Assembly (NCBI GenBank): GCA_033002965.1
Contig: JAURVB010013256.1
Coordinates: 20,299-84,298 of the forward strand
Reading direction: 5' to 3'
Source: Piper betle
Taxonomy: Eukaryota; Streptophyta; Magnoliopsida; Piperales; Piperaceae
DNA: 64,000 nt
In this document: piece after piece, positions 10,866-22,929 of the stretch
Layout: each line of letters begins with the position of its first letter
Position numbering within the stretch: the stretch's first letter is position 1
Position numbers and translations under genes: made by a program
Notes under the pieces: generated by a model
Told to the model about the DNA's origin: nothing
The model's database searches: none
Seen by the model: only the letters and a program-made list of their open reading frames with translations

Positions 10866-12342
10866 GAACTTGGCGTCTGGCTGTAGACGTTAAACCAAGC
10901 GCTTCTTGGGAGGCAACCCAATAATGGGTCAAGTGCAAATTCAATTATTTATGATAATCATCCACCGACTAATTGATACGAGGGAGTTCTCTTTCACTTC
11001 TTTTTCTTTATTCTTATTTTTGAGGACAACGTTTAGTTTAAGTTTGGGGGTGATGCCTTAATTTTATGCATATTGTTCATGCTTGACTCATGTTTAGATT
11101 TAGATATACATATATATAGTGTAGTTTAGTATAAAAATTTTATTATGCAATAGTATTTTAGTCTCTTGGTTCAATGATAGATACATGTGAATTAGTCTTA
11201 CCTTTCTTGGGAAAACATGATTAATTGATATGAGGGATGAACTGAGTAAAAGATTGCAGTCGAGAGTTGGTTCTCTACTTTATAATATTTTCACAATCCT
11301 TTGGTTTAGATGATTTCAATGAATGTTTTGCAATAAGGATTGTACATGATGGTCATGACTTTTAGAATTTGCCCTAGCGACTTTCGAGGCGAAATATTTC
11401 GTTTGCCATGTTGATGGAAAATGATATAGGCATTTCTTTTGATGAGTCTGGGCCTTTCTTCAAGCCTACCTAATATGAATTATCCTCTGTACACAATTTC
11501 ATGGTCTTTATTATACATATTTGTTTGATTACCCTTATTTTAACCTTGGCCTTTTTATTGAAAATATATCTTGCTATTTGAGTCCTAGCACCCTAGTGTT
11601 TTGAATTCATTCTAAATTCTAACAGGGATGAAACTTTGAGTAGTATAGGGGGAAGGCATTGCGTGTTATAGAGTGGTGATTGAGTAGATTGTGTGGATTT
11701 TATTGGTACTTTGCTTTGTAAAAAAATAAAAAGAAGAAAAAAAAGAAAGAAAAGAAAAGATGAGGCAATGATCCTCCACCAGTAAACACAAGATGAAGCA
11801 ATAGTCTTCCACTGGTTTGAAATAAAAGAAAAAAAGAAAAAGTAGTAGGTATTCAATGGAAAATCAAAGCAAAGTTTGTGTCATATTGATACGGTGTTTG
11901 GGGATTTGCTAATCATGTATGTTAGGATTTAGAAAGGATTTTCAATTCTAGGGTGCATATTAGCCTCTGATTTTTCTATCTTGCCTATTCTATTTTTGGT
12001 CCCTAGCCCCTGGCCCCGTTACAACCTATAAAGACCTATTGATTCCATTAATTTGGCATTGCCTATATTAGTGGAGATGGGAGCGAAAGGTGAACATATT
12101 TAAGCATGTGCTTGATTGTATTCTCTTGGTTGTATATGAGAATGATAAACCAATGGACTATCACACACACACAGAGAGCTTTCTTTTGGATGTGATTGAT
12201 GAAAGGGAATTTCTGATTTGATTGACATCTTGTTGACTCTTGAGGGTTTGATTGAGAATCATATGAGAACATAATAGGGACTAAGTATTTTTGTGTAGTA
12301 AAATTTTCTTTGTTATGATATTTTGCTCAGGACGTGTAAAAG
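10866..12342 (+). other. Athila 3' non-coding region; no env-like gene
   Basis: Just after pol comes a conserved Athila block (CTTGGCGTCTGG, TTAAACCAAGCGC, GGGAGGCAACCCAA, about 10868-10922). A second polypurine-like tract, TTTAAGTTTGGGGG (11037-11050), differs in one base from the true tract at 12343. Some Athila elements carry an env-like frame in this interval. Here I see only short frames, and an A-rich run at about 11719-11840. Confidence 0.75.
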
Positions 12343-12356
12343 TTTAAGTGTGGGGG
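12343..12356 (+). other. Athila polypurine tract
   Basis: TTTAAGTGTGGGGG lies two bases before the 3' LTR. It is the expected plus-strand primer site. Confidence 0.85.
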
Positions 12357-12358
12357 TG

Positions 12359-13530
12359 TGTTAAGTGTTTAAAATATACAATATTTACCCAGGTTTTTTA
12401 ATATGATTTTGTACTTCTCGGGTATAAACATTATTAATTAAGTAATATTTTACTTTATTATTTTAGTTAATTAATATTTTATTATATACGCTTAACTTTG
12501 ATGTTTTAATGCAGAAAAAGATGAACAAATTAAGCTTTGGATTTGATTGGTCATGACACTTGGCGCCACCCAATGGCTACAATGTATGGTGTTCAATGGA
12601 GTCGAACAGTTGGAAACATAAAGGGACATTATAATTAATTAGATTACGTCGATTTGTGAACACACTCTTCGAATTCTTGTATCTCCACATCTATATAAAG
12701 GGGTGGTCATTTGTTGTTGATCATATCTCATCTCTTGACTTCAGATTGTAGTAGAAGTAGTAGTTTTAGTTTTTGTAATTTCTTTCTCGTTCGTAATAAA
12801 AGTTAGTTTCTTCTTTATATTGTTTTTCTTTATATTCTTTTCTATTTTTATTATGGAGTAGTTTTATATTTCGTTCTAGAGAAGAATGGAACTTAACATG
12901 ATTTAATTGAATTCATTTCAAGCTCTTACTCTTTTATTCAATCGGATTGTTTGAATTATCATGTTCTAAATGCTAAGAATAGATTGATCGCCTATTTCTT
13001 AGATCATGAGGTTTAATTAGATTTCGAGAGAAATTAATTAGATTAGTCATTGATAATTCATCATACGACGAGTCTTTTGACTTGTTTGTCGTTGTGGTCG
13101 GAAGATACACAACACCGTATGCGGTTGTAAGGCAATTCTTAATGCATTATTTTGTTGATTAATCAATTATCACCGGGAGGTAGAAATTGAGGCAAAATAA
13201 TAGAAGCATGAAGGAGCGGAGCCACCATGTCATATAATTATCCTAGATCGACAATCCGAAGGAATAAAAGATAAGAGTAAGATTTGATGAAGATTAAATT
13301 CATGTTAAGGGAAATTCGACTCTAGAACGAGTTTTATAATTTTGACTTTGCCTTTAATTTGAAGTTATTACTTAGATTTAGTTAAGTTGGTTGTCTTTGT
13401 TTTGTCCTTCATTTTATTCTCTTTAATTATGTTAAGGAAATTCATCTCCTTGTGGGACGATATTCAATATTATCATTATATTACTTGTTTCGACCATGTA
13501 TACTTGCATGTCACTGAAAATAGTTTAACA
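12359..13530 (+). repeat. Athila 3' LTR
   Basis: 1172 bp from TGTTAAGTG to GTTTAACA, nearly identical to 4035-5205 with scattered substitutions. TRIM interior resumes at 13531. Confidence 0.93.
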
Positions 13531-13763
13531 CACGCCAGAAAGGTCGTGGGCTGGCACTAGCAACGGGGCAAGAATAAGCATTTCGGGGACGAAATTCCCT
13601 AAGGTGGGTGGATTGTGAGATCCATCAACTTTGTCCCACTTCTAATACATACTAGGAGAAGATCCTTTTTATAAGTGGGAATGGACTATAGATCTTTAAC
13701 TTTCGGGGTACCCATTTTAAAGAAATGACTTAGCCCATTACATTGTACTTTGGGGTCGTTACA
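13531..13763 (+). mobile_element. TRIM: rest of interior, polypurine tract and 3' LTR
   Basis: The TRIM interior resumes with CAGAAAGGTCGTGGGCTGG, matching the complement of about 3621-3639. It reaches the purine tract AAGGTGGGTGGAT (13601-13613) and the 3' LTR 13614-13763. The duplicated GCTTC and the interrupted 3' LTR of the host element follow. Confidence 0.88.
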
Positions 13764-13962
13764 GCTTCATCCTTCGATTGGCAAGAATTGTTGGGATTCT
13801 TTGAATTGCTTAGTTGTTTTGTTAATGGACATGTCAGAATGGACCTGACAGCCAATAATGAGAATGTCAGAATGGACTTGACAGCCAATAATGTACTTGT
13901 CAGAATGGACCTGACAGCCAATAATGGATATGTCGAATGGACCTGACAGCGAATAATGGACA
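13764..13962 (+). repeat. 3' LTR of the short element, second part, truncated in its minisatellite
   Basis: It continues the LTR interrupted at 3166 and enters the type A minisatellite at about 13824. At 13962 it is cut inside the array by a minus-strand LTR of another copy. About 400 bp of LTR (compare 1930-2333) are missing. Confidence 0.82.
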
Positions 13963-16178
13963 TATAACGACCCGCCATTTGTCACAACATTGTGGGCCGA
14001 CTAGCCAGGTGTTACTTATAATTAAGCAAATATGTCTAACATTTTTTTAACAAAAACATATATAAAGATCCCACAGTCTTAGACCGTTTCCTAGTAGCCA
14101 CACTTATTTCTCAAATAAATAAATAAAAAGGAGTCCTCATATTTATTTTGCTCCATCCCCTGGTTGTCAATCACCTAATTTCATATCTGCACACCTGCGG
14201 AGGCAATTCCGCGTTAGTGATTACAACACTAAGTAGTATAATAGATAAAACAAATCAAGTACATTCCACTATTTCCTTATGTTTATTTCAATATGCAGTG
14301 GAGCGATTCTGCTATACTCCAAAACAATGCGGAGGAGGTATCTGCTGTGATCCGCACACCCCGGCCACAGTCTTAGACCGTTTCCTAGTACCCACACTTA
14401 TTTCTCAAATAAATAAATAAAAAGGAGTCCTCATATTTATTTTGCTCCATCCCCTGGATGTCAATAACCTAATTTCATATCTGCACACCTGCGGAGGCAA
14501 TTCCGCGTTAGTGATTACAACACTAAGTAGTATAATAGATAAAACAAATCAAGTACATTCCACTATTTCCTTATGTTTATTTCAATATGCGGTGGAGCGA
14601 TTCCGCTATACTCCAAAACAATGCGGAGGAGGTATCTGCTGTGATCCGCACACCCCGGCCGTAGACCTTTTGTAGGGAGGCTACCACTACCATCTTCAGT
14701 GCTAGTGCCTCGCACACCCCGGCCGTAGCCTTTTTGTGGGGAAGCAATCACTGCACTCAGGTGATTGCTATGCCCCATTTGTGGGGAAGCTCTCACTACC
14801 AATTCTGGTGCCAGTGCCTCGCATACCCCGGCCGTAGCCTTTATATGGGGAGGCTATCACTACACTCCAATGCCAGTGCCTTGTACACCCCGACCGTAGC
14901 CTTTCTATGGGGAGGCTATCACTGCACTCAGGTGATTGCTATGCCCCGTTTGTGGGGAAGCTCTCACTGCCAACTCTAGTGCCAGTGCCTCACACACCCC
15001 GGCCGTAGCCTTTTCATATGGATCCTATCACTGCACTCCAGTGCGATGGAGGAATCGTTGTGCCTTGCTCACCTCGGCCGTAGCCTTTTTAAGGGGCGGC
15101 TATCACTAATCCAAAACAATGTTAATGCATTACAAACTTTACGCATATAATACGACCCAGTGTCGGACTGAGTCAATTCTTTGACCCCGGTTGCACTCGG
15201 TGCATGGTGGTCGAATCTGGGCTCAGGCCGACCTAGGCTACCAACAATGAAAATACGATGTTCTACCTATTATACGTACCTGACTTGTGATTTCATCTGA
15301 CTGTGACCCGTGAACACTAATCTAAATGAGGGCATAAAATTATACATTAGTATAATTTTATTTTGCATGAACCTACATGCAACGTACATGACTAATATAC
15401 TATCAATTTTAAATGATGTAATTAGTTCATGTTAGTCTTCATTTCTTATTAAATTTTCAGCAATTCTAATGATATTTAATTATTAATTATCCCCATCTAA
15501 ATCCCCATATCTAATTGATAATTTAATTATTAACATATCCCATACTTAATTCTTTTGTGTTTACCTTATATTCTAACTCAACCGCATCGAGTTCTCCTAT
15601 ATTTACCTGGTTGCCATTCTACTTTAACAATTTATTTAACGACCCCAAAGCTCCCAGCTTTATTGTTGTCAACCTGTGAAAGCCGGTATTTTCACCTTGC
15701 ATGGTGACCAACCAGAAACGTGGCGGCCTCCATTTGCTGCCACGGCATCTCCAACTTGGCCACCACATGCAACCCTCAACCAGTCCTTGGCGACCCCAGT
15801 CCGGCCACCCAATCAGCAACCCCGACCTGACCACGGTGACTCCATGTGGGTCACATAATCAACCCATGACCCAAGGCGTCAACCCTAGTCGGCCACATAA
15901 GCAGCACCCGACCAGACCCATGACGACTACTCTAGTCTGCCACATAAACAGCACCCGACCAGCAACACCCAATTTCAGACCCCATCTTCTATCTACCCCA
16001 CTGATCTGATTGGCAAAACCCCAAATATCTAATCTTTATCCGGTGCTATCTCATGAAACTCGGACTATACCCTATATGGGGACCTTAATTTTACCATTAA
16101 TGGTGGCTGAGCAGCAGCCATGGCGACCATGTCCTGCCCCATGAAGGTGACGACCAGCACCACCCCAGCTGACGACAA
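13963..16178 (-). repeat. Truncated large LTR, minus strand, with type C minisatellite
   Basis: It opens TATAACGACCC, a one-base variant of the family's minus-strand start TGTAACGACC. It follows the inner solo LTR at 59781 closely to about 16175, then departs from it. The LTR sense 5' part (about 650-740 bp in the intact copy) is missing. The GC-rich stretch at about 15650-16170 gives open frames on both strands, but the same frames are interrupted in the sister copies, so I do not call genes. Confidence 0.75.
14640..15105 (-). repeat. Type C minisatellite, short allele
   Basis: Units share CCCCGGCCGTAGCC followed by a TATGGGGAGGCTATCACTGC-like arm. Spacing alternates between short and long units as in the larger arrays at 58470 and 60170. 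A preceding block of about 290 bp (about 14060-14350 and 14350-14640) is itself duplicated, including AATTCCGCGTTAGTGATTAC. Confidence 0.85.
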
Positions 16179-18326
16179 GGAGAGCGTCGCGGCTTGTGGG
16201 GCGATTCCGGTGTCATGGCAGCAAGATGGTGGCTGGGGTTGGTCGTGGCGGCACGGCGATGGTACGGCAAGGTAGGGCGGCGTCGATTGGCGGTAGTACG
16301 ATGTTGGCACACAGCAGTGGCGGTGGCTAGGGTTTGGGGTGAGGAAGGTGTCAGGAGGGAAAAAAACACCCCTAGTGGCAAACTCGTAAATAAGTATTGA
16401 CTTGATTCCTACTCGAGTCAAAATAATAACTAGTTCCTAATAAATCCTAAAAAAATCTGGAAAAATATGAAAAAATCCCATAAAATAGAACAAACACAAC
16501 AACATCCAAATGACATGCTCTATAACTAATAACCCACTTGAATATGATCTAATGCATCCTAATGCGTTATTCGGCTTAAAACTATTTCTCAGATTAAATT
16601 TATCAAAAGAAAAATAATGCATACTTTCATATATTCTGATATCTCATTTCCCGCCATCTTTTTGTTGTTATCATTATATATTCAGGTACACCTGACTCTC
16701 ATCGCTCATAAGTCACGGCTGGCCTCGACTCAGCACGTGGTTCATGAAACTAACTTGACCCGAACCAACGGTTGGACCAACTGGTTCAGTAACGTAAAAC
16801 TGTAACTCGAGTCACAAGTTTTACATTTAATACCAAGTCAGTAATATAAAAAATGGGTTATTAAACTATAGTCAGGTAGCAATCAGTATCGTTGAACCTA
16901 AATAACATAATGAAAATAAATAAAGCTCGAAATTCTATTGAGTTGAATAATTTAAAATAATTGTATTAATAATATTTTAAAATTAGAATAATACAAATTA
17001 TTTTAAATAATTTAATCGTACAACTTATTTAACTAAATTGGTATGAATAAGGATAGCGATTAAAGATTTAAAACCATAAACTAAACTATCAAGATTGTGG
17101 TTAAGTAATTATCGTCTCAAAGGAAAATATACCAATAATAGTAATTAAATATTTGTTTATAAGTTGATAATTATTTTATTATTTTTAAGTGTTAATTATG
17201 ATCTAGATTATTAATGTAAAGTAGGATTCAAATATTTATATCACATGAATAGTTTAATATTTAATATTGTTGTAATTTAATAGTGATATATATATTAGTC
17301 AATTAGTTGCATGCATTTCTACTCGAATAAAATTATACTTATGTATAATTTTATGTACTCGTTCAGATTAGGATCATTGGTCACAGTTGCGGGTTCAAAA
17401 TATCCAGGTCTGTATAATTATTTAAAATGTTGTATTTTTACTTTTGGACAACTTGGTCATCTTGAGCCCAGATTCGACCACCATGCACCGAGTGCAACCG
17501 GGGTTAAGGAATTGACTCAGTCTGACACGGGCTATGCCCTTCATAATCATATAATGGACATGTCAAAATCGACCTGACAGCCATAATACAATAAATTGGA
17601 CATGGCAGATTGGACTAACCAGCCAATTACGAACATGGTGGACTGACCCATTAGCCAATAGATGCACATGGTGGACTGACCCATCAACCAACTAATGGAC
17701 ATGGTGGATTGGTCTCACCAGCCGATAACAAATATGGCGAATTGGACTCCCCAGCCAGTAATGGATATGATGGACTGACCCATCAGCCAATAGATGGACA
17801 TGGTGGACTGCCCATCAGCCAACTAATGGAGATAGTGGACTGAACCATGAGCTAATAAATAGACATGTTAGAATGGTCACAACAGCCATTATTATAGACA
17901 ATGATAGGCAGTTTATGGACTTGTTTTATTTAATTATACGGCTTAGTGGTTAATCACTAACGCAGAATTATCTCCACATGTTACCAACTGGAACTAAAGA
18001 CTAAGAGATGACAGAGTGGTTCTTCTACCAACTCAGGTGGTGAACAGAGAATAAGCAGACTTCTCTTTTTACTTTTCTTGTGTTATAAATGTGGCTGTGA
18101 GAAATGGTCCAAGACTGTGGGATAATTACTTCATGAATTGTCATTTGAAACATCGTTCTTTTGAGTTAGAAATGGTAGACTTATTTGCTTTCATATTATT
18201 CATGTACTTTTTAAGTAACACCCAGTCTGGTTAGGACTGGTCGTTATAGTGCTGGTTTTGTTAAATTTTGAGTAACACTTGGCAAGCAAGGCCCACAATA
18301 TTGGTGGAAAATGGTGGGTCATTACA
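16179..18326 (+). repeat. Large LTR fragment, plus strand, right end intact
   Basis: It ends GGTGGGTCATTACA, one base off the family end, and carries the family's AT-rich stretch, palindrome (17327-17354), conserved block (about 17455-17530) and a GGACATGGTGGA-type minisatellite. The start is missing. Its segment 16400-16825 matches the reverse complement of about 25205-25627 and not the usual LTR sequence at that place, so the copy may be chimeric. Confidence 0.7.
17553..17905 (+). repeat. Type A-related minisatellite (GGACATGGTGGA units)
   Basis: About ten irregular units, mostly 30-37 bp, built on GGACATGGTGGACTGACCC and CAGCCAATAGAT. It is related to the 33-bp array at 1554 but diverged in sequence and period. 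It sits between the conserved block and the AATTAT/GCGGCTTAGTGG block, where other copies carry different repeats. Confidence 0.8.
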
Positions 18327-21300
18327 ATTTTTCACAATATTGTGGGCCTTGCTAGCTAGGTGTTACTCAAAATTTAACAAAACCAACCCTATAATGACCA
18401 GTCCTAACCGGACCAGGTGTTACTTAAACGGTTACATGAATAATATGTAAGCAAATAAGTCTATCATTTTTAACTCAAAGAACTTATATTTCAAATGATA
18501 ATGTATGACATAATTTTCCCACAGTCTTGGACCATTTCTCATAGCCACCTTTATAACACAAGAAAAGTAAAAAGAGAAGTTCGCTTATTATCTGTTCACC
18601 ACCTGAGTTGGTAGATGAACCACCCTGTCGTCTTTTAGTCTTTAGTTCTAGCTGCTAACCTCCAGATGCAATTATACGTTAGTGATTAACTACTAAGGCG
18701 TATAATTAAATAAAACAAGTCCATAAACACATCATTATCTATAATAATGGTTGTTGTGACCATTCCAACATGTCTATTTATTAACTGATGGTTCAGTCCA
18801 CCATGTCCATTAGTTGGCTGATGGGTCAATCAACCATGTCCATCTATTGGCTGATGAGTTAGCCATCATGTCCATTACTTGCGGGCCAGTCCAATCCACC
18901 ATGTCTGTTATCGGCTAGTGAGCCTAATCCACCATGTCCATTAGTTTGCTCATGGGTCAGTCCACCATGTCCATCTATTGGCTAATGGGTCAGTCCACCA
19001 TGTCTATAATTGGCTGGCAAGACCAATCCACCATGTCTAATTTATTGGCTGATAGATCAGTCCATCATGTCCACTACCGGTTGGCGAGTCCAATCCGCCA
19101 TGTCCGTTATCGACTGGTGAGTCCAATCCACTATGTCCATAATTGGCTGGCGAGTCCAATTTGCCATGTCCAATTTATTTGCTGATGGGTCAGTCCATCA
19201 TCTCCATTACCGGCTGGCGAGTCCAATCCCCCATGTCCAATTTATTGGCTGATGGGTCAGTCCATCATGTCCATTACCGACTGGCGAGTCTAATCCGCCA
19301 TGTCCGTTATCGGCTAGTGAGTCCAATCTACCATGTCCATAATTTGCTGGAGAGTCCAATCCGCCATGTCCAATTTATTGGCTGATGGGTCAGTCCATCA
19401 TGTCCATTTTTTTATTATGAAGGGCATAGCCTGTGTCAGACTGAGTAAATTCCTTCACCCCGGTTGCACTCAGTGCATGGTGGTCGAATTTGGGCTCAGG
19501 CTAACCAGGTTGTCCAGAAGGGAAAATACGACATTTTAAATAATTATACGGAACTAGATATTTCGAACTTGTAGCTGCGACCAATGATCCTAATCTGAAC
19601 GAGAACATAAAATTATACGTAAGTATAATTTTATTCAAGTAGAAATGCATGCAGCTATATGTCTAATATATATATTAAAATTTTGACAACATAACATGTA
19701 ACAATTCAAAAATATTAAATATTAAATTCTCAACAAATTTAATGAGATGATTAATTATTCATGTGATATAATCATTTATGTCTTATTTACATTTTAAATT
19801 AAATATCTAAATCATAATTAATACCTAAGAATTGATAAAATAATTATTACTATTAAACAAGTATTTAATTGTCCTTTGCGATGATAATTACTTAACCCTG
19901 ATCTTGATGATTTAATTTACGGTTATAATTGTCATTTGCTACTAATAATTATAACAATTTAATTAATTAATTTTTTTGATTAAATTATTTAAAATAATTT
20001 TTATTATTCAAAAATATTATTAGTACAATTATTTTAAATTTTTTGACACAATAAAATTTCGAACTTTATTTATTTTCATTATACTATTTAGGTTCGACGC
20101 TAGTGATTGTTACTCGACATAGTTTAATAACCCATTTTCTACATTATTAACTCGTTATTAAAATAATTATTTTATTTATGTAATATTAAATTTAATATTG
20201 TAAAGGTAAAATCTATATTTTATTAATCCCTTATAAACATCCAATTTAAAATTAATCACTTATAGTATGCCGATTAATTATATACTATTTATCAATACAG
20301 TATTTTATAATTACTCATGTCTATGTCGATTTCATCCAATAATCAATTAGTTTGGTAACTTTACCCATAACCAATTAAAATGATTATTTTTAAAGATTTA
20401 TTATAAGTTAGTATTATTGTATCGAGTCAAGCCATATTTACAAAACTACCATCTTCTTCTTCCCCAACGTCCCTTCTTCTCCAAACTCCATCTTTGCACC
20501 AAAAACCAGTCTTGGCATCTTCTTCTTCAACCCAAAACCAGATCACTTCCTTCCCTAATTGCTTCCCTTCCCTAGCAACCCAATTGGAAGCCTAAAGCTT
20601 GTGCCTTTCAGCAACCATCCACGTCCAACTCTGTTCTGCACCAAGACGCGACTTCTGGCCAGCAGCATCGCCGAGACTGCAAATTGAACTCCGTCTGGCC
20701 AGCAGCACTACCGGGAACTCTTCCCTTCTCCCTGCACGACAACCCAACGTCAAGGCCAAGCGCTGTGAGCATGCACGGCGTGAGCCTTGGCCGGCGAACT
20801 GGTATAGATGTTTGTAATTCCTCCACAGCGTTGCTCCCTACAACTCTGCCCATAACCAGCTGTAATTCCGCCACCACTTGGAAACCAGGGACATGGCGAG
20901 CCCTCCCTTTGACCCAGCAGCAAGAGAGGATGTCGGGGTTGTGAGGGTATGCCTTGCAAACATTTTTATGGTCACCCATCTTGCCAAATTTTCAGACTAT
21001 TCGGCCATGGAGGGGATTCCAATTTTCAGTTTAGTTCTTGCTGTTTATTTTTTATTTCAGACTTGATTTCTCATGATTATCAAGCTTATTATCAATAAAA
21101 AAGACATATGAATGCATGAAAATAAAGAAGAGGAAGATAGCAAGGATACCCAAGCAAAGAAGAAACACTGGCAAGGAAGAGGAGAACTAGGCGGCTAAAG
21201 TGAAGAAGATGCCCCTACACCTGTGGGTGAAAAATGACGTCCTCTTTCAAAATTTATAAAAATGAAAATGACGGCTAAGGTATGTGAAAACACCCCTAGA

Positions 21301-21438
21301 GCCGTATTTCATTTAACCGGGGAAATAATAAAATGGGTAAATAATTAACCGGGTAAAGAATACACGTTCGGTCCTTCCCAGACCGCGTTCGGTCCTTCCC
21401 AGACAGTGTCCGCATCCTTTTTTTTCAAGGTCTTTACA
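18327..21438 (-). repeat. Large LTR, minus strand, head-to-head with the previous LTR
   Basis: It ends at 21438 with TCTTTACA, the complement of the family start. Its other end lacks the first dozen or so bases and abuts the plus-strand LTR at 18326. Reverse-complementary blocks mirror each other around the junction, for example ACCAACTCAGGTGGTGAAC at 18028 against its complement at about 18599. The LTR is about 3.1 kb, with a minisatellite at 18765-19410 and the palindrome at 19607-19634. Confidence 0.8.
18765..19410 (-). repeat. Type A-related minisatellite, expanded
   Basis: Roughly 17-18 units of about 33-38 bp around CCATGTCCAT and GGCTGATGGGTCAGTCC. Variants alternate (GGCTGATGGGTCAG, GGCTGGCGAGTCCAA), giving a higher-order pattern in which TTTATTGGCTGAT recurs at about 19031, 19240 and 19375. 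Confidence 0.85.
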
Positions 21439-21674
21439 ACCACAATCCCACCAATAGCTATTGTCACCAAAAGTTCTCGGCAAACTACTGGAAAGCAGGA
21501 TGAAAACCATTGATCCTACCGAAAAACCACTGAAACCCGCTAGAAAATTGGATTCGCTCGATATTACCAATTCTTCCTCCGAGCTCATCCAAACTTTGGA
21601 AGCCCTCAAGCACCAAATTCGAGCTTTGAGACGTGCAAAGAAACCCTAGCCGTTGCAAATTGCCGAAGACACGA
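21439..21674. other. Unassigned 236-bp segment between two LTR pieces
   Basis: It lies between the LTR end at 21438 and another family start (TGTCACGACC) at 21675, but has neither a primer site nor a convincing polypurine tract. A frame encodes SSSELIQTLEALKHQIRALRRAKKP near its end (to 21649). It looks like a short amphipathic helix, possibly from a gag, but it has no strong start. Captured host sequence and element interior are both possible. Confidence 0.4.
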
Positions 21675-21845
21675 TGTCACGACCTGCCATTTTTCACAAT
21701 ATTGTGAGCCTAACTGGTTAGGCGTTACTTGAAATTATACCAAACCAACCCTGTAACGACCAGCCCTAACCGGTCAGGGTGTAACTTTTATGTTACATGA
21801 TTTCTATCAAACCCATAAGTATGACTCATTCTAAACTCCCTACCC
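21675..21845 (-). repeat. LTR terminal fragment, minus strand
   Basis: It begins TGTCACGACC and matches the first 170 bp or so of the family's minus-strand LTRs, including a second GTAACGACCAGCCCTAACCGG block that also occurs, inverted, at about 2230-2333. Homology stops near 21845. Confidence 0.75.
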
Positions 21846-22929
21846 AGGCCTATGTATATGTAGTTTTCGCATTTTTGATGAGATATGAGACAAGGGAAAT
21901 CGACGGCGACGCCTTGTGAGATAGGGGGTGTGTTTGTCGAGGGATCCTGATAACTCCACCTCTGAGTTCCTCAAACTCGGAGAAGTGTGGATGTTTAAGG
22001 GTACTACTATGCAGCACATGTCTAAACTTGTGGCATAAAAGGATACTGTAGGTGCATGCCTGAGAGTACTCGGACTCGTTATTCGGGGCCAAGAGTAATA
22101 TGGATGATGTAGAGGGCTTAGTGGAAAGAAATTGATTTTCCCGCGGAAAGGGATTGTTTAAATGGTAAAGGAAAGAGCATGTTATTGAAAGGACATGGAA
22201 AGGGGATGCTACCGCCCGTGGTCGATGGCTCCTATTATTACCCTTATGATAGTTCATGATGAAGTATACGAGGTTTTTATTCAATAGGAGGGTTAGCTCC
22301 CTATATCAGATTGATATTAGTCATTTCTAGACCGGTAGCACTCTTTACTGACATCTTTTTAATATATATGTAGGTGAGACATGCGAGGAAGGACCACTGT
22401 CAGGATTGCAGAGGAGCGCAATGAAATTGCGCAGACATCTACCTGCCGAGTATACATAATGATGATGTGTATTGAAATGTGCAGTTTACGAAATTTAAAT
22501 GATATCCTGTGAGATTACTATAAATGTTTTGCGTGTGAATGAAAATGGAAAGTTGAAAATGAATAGGGTGAGCTATGGAGTGAGGGTAACTAGAATGTGA
22601 GATCATGTTGTGTTTGGATTCTGCTTTCCATTTTTATCATTGTAAATATATAATGTTATTATTGATAGGGTAATCCATATTGCACTTTTAGTGGAAACTC
22701 TGTCCTATTGGTTGTTATTTTAAAATAGAAATTTGTTTAAAACTTTTGTCCCATTGGTTTGTTTGTGTTCTTGTTTGCTCATCATAGCATGCATGTAGGA
22801 CCACATTAGAACCCAAGCATCTCATCCATGTTTTGCACGTGACATCATCATCTTAAGACGCTGAGCGTAGATCCGGGTCAGCTTAACCAAATCAAGTAGA
22901 TTACAAACATTCAGTCGCTGGTGACATTT
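21846..22929. other. Unassigned interval upstream of a decayed pol
   Basis: No motif is recognised. A minus-strand frame of 144 codons (21850-22284) has no domain I know, and its composition does not persuade me it is a gene. The interval could be a decayed gag or leader of the chromovirus that follows, but no zinc knuckle or Gag core is visible. Confidence 0.4.

Larger units (their letters stand above)
4035..13530 (+). mobile_element. Athila-lineage Ty3/gypsy element, 9.5 kb, degenerate
   Basis: Two LTRs of about 1.17 kb (4035-5205, 12359-13530) with TGTTA...TAACA ends flank a tRNA-Asp primer site, gag, pol in the order protease-RT-RNase H-integrase, and a polypurine tract. The integrase has no chromodomain. 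The flanking 5-mers CGAGC (4030-4034) and CACGC (13531-13535) differ, but the intact TRIM copy reads CGGGC at that site, so both probably derive from one duplicated CGGGC. The LTRs differ at only a few percent of positions by eye. At least four frame disruptions and two internal stops make it non-functional. Confidence 0.92.

Noticed and set aside
10866..12342. env-like gene in the Athila element
   Set aside because: Only short frames occur, with no signal peptide plus transmembrane arrangement.
15700..16421. Several overlapping 90-118 codon frames in GC-rich sequence
   Set aside because: The same LTR stretch in sister copies (61350-62090) has different, broken frames, so there is no sign of protein-level conservation.
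21850..22284. 144-codon minus-strand frame as a gene
   Set aside because: No domain, no codon or composition signal I trust, and it lies between decayed transposon pieces.
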